A stretch of 64,000 bases of DNA from an uncultured Paracoccaceae bacterium. Its GTDB lineage: Bacteria; Pseudomonadota; Alphaproteobacteria; Rhodobacterales; Rhodobacteraceae. Under the pieces are notes generated by a model. It had not been told where the DNA came from. It ran no database searches and worked only from the letters and a program-made list of their open reading frames with translations. Of this stretch, positions 18,691 through 27,017 are shown piece by piece; within the stretch, counting starts at the first letter, position 1; each line of letters begins with the position of its first letter. The stretch lies in the NCBI GenBank assembly GCA_905182165.1, contig CAJJAK010000007.1:81680-145679 (forward strand). The letters are read 5' to 3'. The position numbers and the translations under genes were made by a program.

Positions 18691-19530
18691 TTAGGCATTT
18701 GGTCTTCCACTACCTCCAACTCTACAGTGAACGCCACCGTCAACCATTAGGGTAATACCTGTAATAAATTGTGCCTCATCACTAGCAAGGAATAATGCTG
18801 CATTTGCGACGTCCCAGGCTGTACCCATTTTTCCTTTTAGAGGTACTTTAGCATCTCTTGCCGCTATAATTTCTTCCCTTGATTCATTCCACGCTTCTAC
18901 CCGAGCATCTATAGCCATTGGCGTATTCATCAATCCGGGTTCTATGCAATTTGCTCTAATACCATATTTTGCGTTTTGAATGGCGAGTTGTTCGGTTAAG
19001 GCATTAACACCAGCTTTACTTAATTTATACGTTACCCAAGGGTATTCTTCATGTACGGCTGTCGATGAAATATTAATTATGTTTCCAAATTTTTGCTTCC
19101 GCATTATTGGAAGGATATATTTGCAGGCAAATACCATTGACTTCAGATTGATTGCCATTATTTGGTCGAAATTGTCATTCTGTATTTCGGTTATTTCAGC
19201 GTCACCTCCAGAAATAGAAACGCCCACATTGTTATGTAATATATCTATTTTTCCAAAAGTTTTCTTGGCGTGTTCCACCATCATTTTAATTTCTGTTTCT
19301 CTAGTAACATCGGCCCTATAAGCTAATCCGACACCACCAATTCTCTCGATCTCTCGTGTCGTTTCTTGTGCAGATTCTAAGTTGTTATCAACTACAAGTA
19401 CTTTTGCACCTTCACGGGCATAGGTAATAGAAGTTGCTCTGCCATTGCCAATGGTTTCACCGATGCTTTGGCCACCACCAATAACTATAGCTACTTTACC
19501 TTTTAGCCTTTGAGTTTTGTTTTGTTTCAT
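18691..19530 (-). CDS. SDR family NAD(P)-dependent oxidoreductase
   Basis: Classical short-chain dehydrogenase of 279 residues. The cofactor loop is the longer form GGGQSIGETIGNGRA at about residues 18-32 rather than the standard TGxxxGIG; this is a recognised subgroup. NNVG near residue 92, the catalytic Ser in NISSTAVHE and the YKLSK pair (Tyr and Lys) near residue 165 are present, then GLMNTPM and a C-terminal GGVHCRVGGSG. ATG 19530 is preceded by AGGCA at about 7 bases. It stands between the desaturase (convergent, 17 bases) and the M20 gene (divergent), so it is likely transcribed alone. Substrate unknown; the subgroup often occurs in catabolic clusters for aromatic or fatty compounds. 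Confidence 0.88.
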   Translation of the reverse strand: MKQNKTQRLKGKVAIVIGGGQSIGETIGNGRATSITYAREGAKVLVVDNNLESAQETTREIERIGGVGLAYRADVTRETEIKMMVEHAKKTFGKIDILHNNVGVSISGGDAEITEIQNDNFDQIMAINLKSMVFACKYILPIMRKQKFGNIINISSTAVHEEYPWVTYKLSKAGVNALTEQLAIQNAKYGIRANCIEPGLMNTPMAIDARVEAWNESREEIIAARDAKVPLKGKMGTAWDVANAALFLASDEAQFITGITLMVDGGVHCRVGGSGRPNA

Positions 19531-19681
19531 AGAAGTTGCCTAATTAAGTTTGATTTTAATTATAGATGATTTAGTCTATAATGTAATATGATATTTTGCT
19601 TATTATAATAAAGATTTTTGAGTTGTTCATAAATTATTTTTTTAATTTTGGCAGGATTTATTTTAATATGAGGAATTCATA

Positions 19682-20834
19682 ATGATTAATGCTTCGCTTA
19701 ATTCTAAAATGAAAAGTTGGCGTCACGCTTTACATCAGATACCTGAGTTTGGTTTTGAAACATTTGATACAGCAGCATTTATCGTAAAAAAACTGAATGA
19801 ATTTGGGATTGAAGATATTCAGACTGGCATTGGCAGTACTGGAATAGTTGCAACAATTAGATGTGGGGGATCTAATAAAGCAATAGCATTAAGAGCTGAT
19901 ATGGATGCATTAATGATTGAGGAACAAAATAGTGTCCCGTATAAATCATTGAGGCCAGGGCTTATGCATGCGTGTGGTCATGATGGACATACTACAATGT
20001 TATTAGGGTGCGGCTGAGGTCTTGAGAAGGGAAGGTGGGTTTAATGGTGTTATTCATTTTATTTTTCAGCCTGCAGAAGAGTGGGGCAAGGGTGCTCAAG
20101 CTATGGTTGATGATAATCTTATGGATCGATTTCCTTTTGAGGAAATCTGGGGTTTTCATAATATCCCTGGCTTACCTACTGGGCATTTTGAAACTCGTCC
20201 TGGCCCGATTATGTCGGCAGAAGATAACTTTGAAATCGTCTTAAAGGGGCTAGGTGGACATTCTTCTCAACCTCATTCTGGAAGTGAAACTTTAGTTCCC
20301 GCTTGTAGCTTGATAATGGAATTACAGACAATAATTTCGCGTAAAGTAAATCCGAGTGAAACGGCTGTTATTTCGGTTACTGAATTAACTTCAGATGGTA
20401 CTCGAAATGCTCTTCCAGGGACATCTGTAATTTCTGGTGATGTAAGAAGTTTTAATAAAAAAATAAGTATGCAAATTCAGTTGGAAATACAAAAAATTTC
20501 TAATGCGATAGGCTTGGCCCATGATCTCACAGTTGATTTTAAATATAGTAATGAATTTATACCACTTATTAACGATCCTGAACTTACCAAAAAATCTTTG
20601 GAGGTTGCTATGGGTGTTTTTGGTGATGATAAAACTAAAATAGCAAAGGAGCCAATGACGGGTTCGGAAGACTTTGCTAGGTTCTTAAGTAATGTGCCTG
20701 GTTCTTATGCTTTTATTGGTAATGGGTTGGAGTCCGCACCGTTACACACGCCTAATTATGACTATAATGATAATATTTTAAAACCAGGGGCAGAATATTT
20801 AATAGCAGTTGCACGATCTAGATTACCGGATTGA
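19682..20834 (+). pseudogene. M20 family amidohydrolase (hippurate hydrolase-like), frameshifted
   Basis: Zn-dependent N-acyl amino acid amidohydrolase. Metal-binding motifs are intact: the N-terminal WRHALHQIPEFGFE, ALRADMDAL, MHACGHDGHTTMLLG, FQPAEEWGKGAQ, GFHNIPGLPTG, and the C-terminal TGSEDFARFL. The break is at about 20006-20009, where GGG in place of GG turns LGAAEVLRREGG into a stop; removing one G gives an uninterrupted protein of about 384 residues. This is the clearest single-base homopolymer lesion in the window. Members cleave N-acyl or aryl amino acids such as hippurate or indole-acetyl amino acids; the acyl group cannot be told. A short hairpin and T run follows at 20861-20885. 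Confidence 0.85.
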
Positions 20835-20860
20835 GGTGTGTAATTTCTTATTTTGTTGAT

Positions 20861-20885
20861 TGACTCAATTTTAGTCATTTTTTAA
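20861..20885 (+). terminator. Weak rho-independent terminator candidate
   Basis: TGACT and AGTCA arms with a 7-base loop, followed by eight T in a row, 27 bases after the amidohydrolase stop. The stem is only 5 bp, so strength is doubtful. Confidence 0.4.
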
Positions 20886-21056
20886 TATTATGTAGTTAAA
20901 AACGAAATTTGACAGTTTGAATATAAATGTGAACAGTAATATGAAAAAATACAGAAATAAACAGGATCGTTGTTAGTATGACTTTATGGAGGCATTTAGA
21001 ATATTTATTTCATCAATTTCTATGTTCGAAACAATTCCTATTGGACCTATGCATCT

Positions 21057-21146
21057 ATGGATAAATTATTTGATATTACTAAAAATCAATATAATTGTCC
21101 TAATTGTGGATGTAAAAGTACTGTAAAATTAGAATTAGAGTTATAG
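21057..21146 (+). CDS. Possible small zinc-ribbon-like protein
   Basis: A 29-codon frame (ATG 21057 to TAG 21144-21146) reads MDKLFDITKNQYNCPNCG then CKSTVKLELEL. The CPNCGC motif is typical of half of a zinc ribbon. No good ribosome site is seen and the frame ends 3 bases before the convergent aldolase stop. The 220 bases before it show no other coding signal. It could be a genuine small protein, the end of a decayed gene, or chance. Confidence 0.25.
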   Translation: MDKLFDITKNQYNCPNCGCKSTVKLELEL

Positions 21147-21148
21147 TG

Positions 21149-21940
21149 TTAGGTTTTCCAACTAGGATCAATTTTATCTAGTAATCTCCAAAACGCTGGC
21201 CACTCAGGATGACGTACCGCCGCTCCACCCTGTGCGCTACCTCCTTCAAATTGCTCTCTTGTGTGTTTTACAACGTCTATTGGAATTTGGCTAATTTCTG
21301 CTCCAGAAGCCAAAGCTCGTAATTGAATATCAGAATTGCGTATAAAAATTTGGTGTCTAACAAATGCCCAAATTGCACTAGGGCCCGCAGTAAGTAATCC
21401 GTGGTTCTTAAGTACTAAAGTATGATTTTTTTCACCCAAAGCATTTATTAAACGTTCTTTTTCCGAACCATCTAATACGATACCTTCAAAATCGTGATAA
21501 CCTATTCTTTCATATAGTTGACATGCTTCTTGCACCATTGGAACAAATTTTTCATTTATACTACACATCGTTTGACTAATTGGTTCATGCGTATGCATTA
21601 CGCAGTGTAAATCATTCGCTCGGGCTTCGTGAATGGCTGAATGTATATTATAACCAGCTTTGTTTACTGGCATATCCACATCGTCTAATTTATTTCCGTC
21701 TAAATCCAATCGGATAAGGTTGGATGCTTTAATTTCATCATAACGTAATCCAAAAGGGTTGATCAAAAATGTATCGGTGCCAGGGATTCGAAGTGTAATA
21801 TGATTATAAACAACACTGGTCCAACCATAATAATCTGTTAATCGATAAACTGCTGCGAGATCCACGCGTGCTGTCCATTCTTCATCGCTCATGCCATCAG
21901 GGGCTTTTGGGTACGTGATAGTTAAGCTGAGATTTTCCAT
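21149..21940 (-). CDS. Class II aldolase/adducin family protein
   Basis: A 263-residue class II aldolase/adducin protein with all zinc-site features: SVVYNHITLRIPGTDTFLIN near residue 42, SAIHEARANDLHCVMHTHEP near 107 with the His pair of the metal site, and LKNHGLLTAG near 178 giving the third His. Family members cleave or epimerise fuculose- or ribulose-phosphates, or act on other hydroxy acids; the group with DxxxWTARVDLAA at the N-terminus is common in alphaproteobacterial catabolic clusters without assigned substrate. ATG 21940 follows AAGGAT at about 6 bases. It is divergent from the methyltransferase gene and 144 bases away. A related protein ends at base 203. Confidence 0.88.
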   Translation of the reverse strand: MENLSLTITYPKAPDGMSDEEWTARVDLAAVYRLTDYYGWTSVVYNHITLRIPGTDTFLINPFGLRYDEIKASNLIRLDLDGNKLDDVDMPVNKAGYNIHSAIHEARANDLHCVMHTHEPISQTMCSINEKFVPMVQEACQLYERIGYHDFEGIVLDGSEKERLINALGEKNHTLVLKNHGLLTAGPSAIWAFVRHQIFIRNSDIQLRALASGAEISQIPIDVVKHTREQFEGGSAQGGAAVRHPEWPAFWRLLDKIDPSWKT

Positions 21941-22084
21941 TTTATATCCTTTTGATCTTGTGATGAATTATTATACATTTTTTAAAAAAGGAAAACAATT
22001 TTGTGATTTAATTTGATTTTAATAAATCCGTATGTTTCTATCACATTTTAAATCTTTCAAATTAGCTGAGAAAGGGATTTTTAG

Positions 22085-22918
22085 TTGTCACTATCTTTGG
22101 ACATAAAGACAATGAAACTATATCCAGAAGCAGATCGTATTTTTCGGGAATTAGAAAATGTGGGTATTTTTGAAAATGACCCAATTGATGTCAAATTATT
22201 GTCCTCATTCGATCAACTCCATTATCATGGTGTAGAGGCTGTGCAAAATTGTATTACTTCTTTGGGTATAAACAATCAAGATGATGTCTTGGAAATCGGT
22301 GCAGGTTGGGGTGGACCTGCAAGATATATAGCAGATTGTACAAATGCATATGTTGTGGCACTTGAATTGCAAAAAGATTATCATGACGTTGGGTTGAAAT
22401 TAACTGAGAGATGTGGACTACATAAGAGAGTTGAACATACTTGTATTGATTTCTTAAATTATAACACAAATGTAAAAAGTTTTGATAAAATAGTGAGTTG
22501 GCTTGCTCTTTATCATATTCCCGATAGAGAACGAATTTGCAAAAAAATGTACTCTCTTTTAAAACCAGGAGGGAAAGTATTTATAGAAGATTTGGTTGCA
22601 CTTGATCTTAATGCAGACGTTGATTGGAGCTCCTTAAAAATAGATTTATTTTCCAATTCACTAATTTTGACTTCTGAATTTAAATATCACCTAGAGGAGG
22701 CAGGATTTAATATCGATTTTTGCGAAAATATGACAAGTCAATGGTTAGAGTTTACCAAAAAAAGATATCAAGACTTCTTAAGTGGCCAAGTGGAGTTTAT
22801 TAAATTACATGATAGACAGCTATTTAATCAGATTGAGCATTTTTATCGAAAAATAGTAGAATATTTCACTGCCAAGGCAATTGGTGGCTTGCGACTGATA
22901 TGTTCAAAACCAATATGA
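22085..22918 (+). CDS. SAM-dependent class I methyltransferase
   Basis: A 277-residue Rossmann methyltransferase. The SAM motif I is VLEIGAGWGGPARYIAD near residue 63, with VVALELQKDYHDVG (motif II acid) near 88, and FDKIVSWLALYHIPDRERI then LLKPGGKVFIEDLV for motifs IV-VI. It resembles glycine/sarcosine/dimethylglycine and phosphoethanolamine N-methyltransferases in the motif I-II region (GAGWGGPARY), so a small amine or lipid headgroup acceptor is possible but unproven. The frame opens with TTG at 22085 behind AGGG; an internal ATG at 22112 is an alternative start that removes nine residues outside the fold. It ends in TGA, useful as evidence that TGA is a stop here. Confidence 0.8.
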   Translation: MSLSLDIKTMKLYPEADRIFRELENVGIFENDPIDVKLLSSFDQLHYHGVEAVQNCITSLGINNQDDVLEIGAGWGGPARYIADCTNAYVVALELQKDYHDVGLKLTERCGLHKRVEHTCIDFLNYNTNVKSFDKIVSWLALYHIPDRERICKKMYSLLKPGGKVFIEDLVALDLNADVDWSSLKIDLFSNSLILTSEFKYHLEEAGFNIDFCENMTSQWLEFTKKRYQDFLSGQVEFIKLHDRQLFNQIEHFYRKIVEYFTAKAIGGLRLICSKPI

Positions 22919-23056
22919 AGATACCGATTTTGAAAAAATCTTAACTTATTTAAATAAACATAAATAGGTTTGATCATAGCTAAAAATGCAAGCTTCTTGA
23001 CAATCAGATTAATTTATAACGCTCTTAGTACTGTAGGTCTCTGAAGGTATAAATGA

Positions 23057-23991
23057 ATGAGCTTTATTTCCAAACTAGTCAATAATAATCTGACCAATTT
23101 TTTTAATAAACTAGCTCCTCAAAAGAGAGCGTTTATTTTTATGTTTTTAGCCATGTTCTTTTTCACTGGAATGACTGTTTTTATCCGTAAATCATCCGAG
23201 CAATTGCATATTATGGAAGTGATTTTTCTTAGGAACCTTCTGGCCTGTCTTTTAATTATTCCAATTATGTTACCGTCGGGAATTCATATACTTAAAATGC
23301 AAGAACCTCGTTTATTTTTCTTTAGAGCGGTTGTCGGTAGCGTGGGAATGATTGCTGGGTTTATAGCATTTATTTTAATACCTTTAGCGCAAGCGACCGC
23401 TATTAGTTTTACTACACCTATTTTTGTAACAATTGGTGCAACATTATTACTTGGCAATCAAAAATATGGGTGGCAATTTTTGTTGGTTTTATAGGCATGC
23501 TTGTTATTATCCAGCCTGGAGCTGGTGTTATGTCAATAGGTGTTGCTTTGGCGTTTGTATCTGCGGGAGCTCACTCAGTGAACGCATTATTAGTTAAGAA
23601 AATGACAATAAAGGAGAGTCCTAATGCAATAGTTGCCTGGATGGTTATTTTAATAGTCCCAATCACTATTGTTCCTGCACTTTTTGTTTGGGAGTGGCCA
23701 AGTGGTTTAACTTGGGTTTATCTTTGGTCTTTGGCACTATTTGGAACATTAGCTCATATGTGCTTTACGAGAGCATTTGCTTCTGCAGAAATTACTAGTT
23801 TGCAACCAATTGAATTTATCAAATTACCAATGACTGCTTTTATTGCTTGGGTAATTTTTGCAGACAAAGAAAATGTGGAAGCTTCTTTGGCAGATCTAAT
23901 AATTTTTTCCTCTACCGCTTATATTACGCATCGAGAGGCAAAACTTAATAAATCTAACTTAGTTAACTCGAACTTGTTAGATCCTAAATAA
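23057..23991 (+). pseudogene. EamA/RhaT family drug-metabolite exporter, frameshifted
   Basis: Ten-helix drug/metabolite transporter with two EamA repeats. The first frame contains helices from FIFMFLAMFFFTGMTVF to QATAISFTTPIFVTIGATLLLG; the second continues AIFVGFIGMLVIIQPGAG, AWMVILIVPITIVP and FTRAFASAEITSLQPIEF. The break is around 23462-23470 in a run of A: an additional A would read LGNQKIWVAIFVGFIGM without interruption. Restored length is about 312 residues, the family norm. ATG 23057 follows GAAGG. A second, intact EamA gene is at 36661-37542. Substrate is not predictable. Confidence 0.85.
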
Positions 23992-24004
23992 AAATTAATT
24001 ACTG

Positions 24005-24358
24005 TCATTTATAATTTTTTAAAAAATGATTTACGCAATATTTTATATTTTTAAAACGATCACCACCAAGATTTATACCGCCAAACCATCGAGTTACAAT
24101 AATCAGATGATTTTTGAGTTCTTTTTGCTCTAACATCTTTAGTATAAGTGCCCCAGCGCCAGCTTCACCATCATCATGCTTTAAAGGACCTTCATTTGAC
24201 AATATTACGGCCCAAGAATTATGTGACGCTTTTGCAAATTTTTTTTCTTTTTTAAGTATACTTATTGATAATTGGACTTCCTCTTTACTGTTTACAGGTA
24301 ATCCAGAGACTGAATACTTTGATCCACGATCGTTAACTACGTTTTTAAATATTTGCAC
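24005..24358 (-). CDS. IMPACT/YigZ family protein
   Basis: A 117-residue single IMPACT domain. Conserved segments are DRGSKYSVSG at the N-terminus, HNSWAVIL near residue 46, HDDGEAGAGALIL near residue 60 and the signature VVTRWFGGINLGGDRFKNI near 87. Bacterial IMPACT proteins relate to the eukaryotic Gcn2 regulator and to YigZ; their bacterial role is not settled. This is the short form lacking the C-terminal ferredoxin-like domain of YigZ. It uses a GTG start that directly follows the TAA of the 61-residue gene upstream, so translation is probably coupled. Confidence 0.8.
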   Translation of the reverse strand: MQIFKNVVNDRGSKYSVSGLPVNSKEEVQLSISILKKEKKFAKASHNSWAVILSNEGPLKHDDGEAGAGALILKMLEQKELKNHLIIVTRWFGGINLGGDRFKNIKYCVNHFLKNYK

Positions 24359-24544
24359 TTAAGAATTATTTAATAGTGTGGCAAATGATTCAGCTCGAAT
24401 AATTTTACCATCTTTTAAACTGTGCGCACTCTTAACAGCTACTGAAGCTTCATCTGAAAACTCCATTACATTATGATAAAGTTTTACCATCATATTGGTA
24501 TTTTTTGAACTCATTGCTTTTTGTATTGCATCAAAAATTGACAT
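24359..24544 (-). CDS. Hypothetical small protein upstream of IMPACT gene
   Basis: A 61-residue protein, MSIFDAIQKAMSSKN at the N-terminus, with the segment MMVKLYHNVMEFSDEAS resembling the opening helix of SnoaL/NTF2-like proteins but too short for that fold. ATG 24544 stands 7 bases behind AAGGAA, a strong ribosome site, and the stop is fused to the GTG of the IMPACT gene, both of which support a real gene. I do not recognise the family. It could also be the N-terminal remnant of a longer protein. Confidence 0.5.
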   Translation of the reverse strand: MSIFDAIQKAMSSKNTNMMVKLYHNVMEFSDEASVAVKSAHSLKDGKIIRAESFATLLNNS

Positions 24545-24698
24545 ATTTGTTTCCTTTATTTTAAAAAAATAGAATTCAATACCATTTTAGATTTATATCT
24601 TTTCTTTTAAGTTTCTTCTTTTTTAATTAAGTTTACAACGAAAAGCATTATTGATTATACTACAAAAGTAGATCTTATTAATGTTATGAAATTATGTG

Positions 24699-25883
24699 AT
24701 GCAGAAAATATTTAGGTCAATACCCACTTATGAGGGTGATTTTTATTCTGATCAATTTATCAAAAATCCCTGGCCACATTATGAAAAAATGCGCTCACTT
24801 GGCCCAGTTATATATCTACCGAAATTGGGAAATTATGCTCTTACCCAATATGCAGCGGTACAGATGGCACTACGCAATTATAAATTTTTTTCGAGTGAAC
24901 AGGGAGTTTCGGGTGATAAATTTGGTTCAGAATTCTTAAAAGGTAATATCATTGCATCGGATCCTCCTCGGCATGGAAAGCTTCGTAGAGCCATGTCTTT
25001 GCCACTTATGCCAAAAGCGTTAAACAGCGTTCAAAAGAAAATCGAAACTGAAGCACAACGTTTAGTCGATCAATTAATAGAAATTCAGAGTTTCGATGGA
25101 ATCAAAGATTTCGCCAACCATTTACCTCTTGTGATTGTGAAAGATTTAGTTGGTTTGCCTGAATTTGGCCAAGATAATATGCTAAATTGGGCGGCTGCGG
25201 CATTTGATATATTGGGTATACAGAATAAACGAGGTTATTCTGCATTGGCAAAAATGACGGAAATGCGTAATTTTATTTCAAATGGTCTTACGCAAGGTAT
25301 GGTTAAAAAAGGAAGTTTAACTGATCGCATATTTAAACTTGTAAAAGATGGATTGCTAGACCCTGAACTTGCCCCGTTTGCTATTCGTGACTATATAGGG
25401 CCAAGCCTTGATACAACCATCTCAGCAACTGGACATTTAATAAGATTATTTTCACAAAACCCAAATCAATGGGATTTGTTGAGGGCAAAACCAGCTTTTT
25501 GTAGAAGTGCTGTAAATGAGGCTATTCGCTTAGGCTCACCTATTCGTAGTTTTAGTCGTACAACCACTGATAATTTTGAATGTTTTGGTGTTTCAATTCC
25601 AAAAGGTGCACGAGTAATGATACTTTTTGCTTCTGCTAATCGAGATGAGAGTGTATTTAAAAAAGCAGACTATTTCGACATTACGCGAAAAAACAGCCAC
25701 CATTTAGGTTTTGGTCACGGAATACACGCGTGCATGGGGATGCATTTAGCTCAGATGGAGATGATATCACTCTTGAAAGCAATGATACCGCGTGTTCGGA
25801 GGATTGAAACAGATGATCCAGAAATTTTGCTAAATAATACAATTTGTGGGTTTTCAAAACTACCAACGCGGTTCATTACTTAA
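24699..25883 (+). CDS. Cytochrome P450
   Basis: A soluble bacterial-type P450 of about 394 residues. The heme-binding loop LGFGHGIHACMGMHL is near residues 335-350 with the axial Cys at about 345, the ExxR motif is NEAIRL near 265, and the I-helix reads IGPSLDTTISATGH, with Pro-Ser in the place usually held by Ala-Gly before the conserved acid-Thr pair (DTT). SDPPRHGKLRR, the C-helix element that contacts heme propionate, is present. It needs a ferredoxin and reductase; none is adjacent, the nearest ferredoxin being at 7510. The frame opens with GTG ATG; ATG 24699 is preferred. The following P1 peptidase starts 35 bases downstream, so the two are probably cotranscribed. Confidence 0.9.
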   Translation: MQKIFRSIPTYEGDFYSDQFIKNPWPHYEKMRSLGPVIYLPKLGNYALTQYAAVQMALRNYKFFSSEQGVSGDKFGSEFLKGNIIASDPPRHGKLRRAMSLPLMPKALNSVQKKIETEAQRLVDQLIEIQSFDGIKDFANHLPLVIVKDLVGLPEFGQDNMLNWAAAAFDILGIQNKRGYSALAKMTEMRNFISNGLTQGMVKKGSLTDRIFKLVKDGLLDPELAPFAIRDYIGPSLDTTISATGHLIRLFSQNPNQWDLLRAKPAFCRSAVNEAIRLGSPIRSFSRTTTDNFECFGVSIPKGARVMILFASANRDESVFKKADYFDITRKNSHHLGFGHGIHACMGMHLAQMEMISLLKAMIPRVRRIETDDPEILLNNTICGFSKLPTRFIT

Positions 25884-25917
25884 TTACGAGAAAACTAATA
25901 AACCCTGGAGTTCAAAG

Positions 25918-26994
25918 TTGAAATCAATTGCTAAAAGAATTCGTGCTCGAGATTTAGGGTTGCCCTTTCAGGGTCAAACGGGTGCAAATAATTCTATTAC
26001 AGATGTGTCTGATATAAAAGTAGGGTTTACTACTTTAAATGATCCTCAAAAAAATATTCGCACTGGTGTGACGGCTATTATTCCACGCGATGATGAGAAC
26101 AAGCCAATGCCAGTTTTGGCTGGCCAATATTCTTTAAACGGGAACGGTGAAATGACTGGTACCCATTGGATAAATGATGCGGGATATTTTCTTGGACCAG
26201 TATGTATAACAAATACCCATTCTGTGGGAATGGTCCATCATGGAGCAACAAGTTGGATGGTCGAACGTTATAAGGATTATTTCCTTAATGAGCATGCCTG
26301 GGCAATGCCAGTAGTTGCAGAAACTTATGATGGTGTTCTTAATGATATCAATGGGCAATTTATCACCTCAGATGATGCAATAAATGCACTTAATAATGCG
26401 ACTTCTGGCCAAATTGAAGAAGGATCGGTTGGCGGTGGTAATGGAATGATTTGTTATGAGTTCAAAGGAGGTACGGGAACATCATCTAGACAACTGTCTG
26501 TTGGCAGTAAAGTTTATACTGTTGGTGCTTTAGTTCAGGCTAATCATGGTATACGACCTTGGTTAAATATACTTGGTAAACCTGTGGGAAAGTTAATTAA
26601 TAATGATCGCCTTTTAAAGCAAGAAAATGGTTCAATCATTGTTATTGTTGCAACAGATGCACCGTTATCTGCATTATCCTTAAGACAAGTTGCAAAAAGG
26701 GTTGCCATTGGTGTTGGAAGAGGTGGATCACCAGGTGGAAATAATTCAGGTGATATCTTTCTTGCTATGTCAACTTGTGAAGTTGCTGAATTAACTAATA
26801 ACTCTCAGGCTATAATTAATAGAAAGGAATTAAATCCAAATTTTATTGACCCAATTTATTTAGCAGCTGTTGAAAGCGTTGAGGAAGCAGTAATTAATGC
26901 ACTTGTCGCTGGTGAGGATGTGCCAACGTTTAAACCACCAGGCATGCTCTGTAGAGCAATTGATTTGGAAGTATTAAAATCAATGTTTAGTTAG
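25918..26994 (+). CDS. P1 family peptidase (DmpA/BapA-type aminopeptidase)
   Basis: Self-processing N-terminal nucleophile hydrolase of the DmpA family (L-aminopeptidase/D-Ala-esterase or beta-peptidyl aminopeptidase). Family segments: RARDLGLPFQGQTGANNSITDV, then VGFTTL, ITNTHSVGMVHHGA near residue 115, EGSVGGGNGMICYEFKGGTGTSSR near 170, and the catalytic region GVGRGGSPGGNNSGDIFLA near 270, where cleavage before a Ser makes the nucleophile. The frame is open from 25846 but a TTG at 25918 with GGAG 7 bases before gives the usual N-terminus (MKSIAKRIRARD). It follows the P450 gene closely. In the nucleophile region the usual Gly-Ser-Gly is seen as GGNNSGD. Substrate unknown. Confidence 0.85.
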   Translation: MKSIAKRIRARDLGLPFQGQTGANNSITDVSDIKVGFTTLNDPQKNIRTGVTAIIPRDDENKPMPVLAGQYSLNGNGEMTGTHWINDAGYFLGPVCITNTHSVGMVHHGATSWMVERYKDYFLNEHAWAMPVVAETYDGVLNDINGQFITSDDAINALNNATSGQIEEGSVGGGNGMICYEFKGGTGTSSRQLSVGSKVYTVGALVQANHGIRPWLNILGKPVGKLINNDRLLKQENGSIIVIVATDAPLSALSLRQVAKRVAIGVGRGGSPGGNNSGDIFLAMSTCEVAELTNNSQAIINRKELNPNFIDPIYLAAVESVEEAVINALVAGEDVPTFKPPGMLCRAIDLEVLKSMFS

Positions 26995-27017
26995 TATTAA
27001 TTTACTACTTCTTTTTC

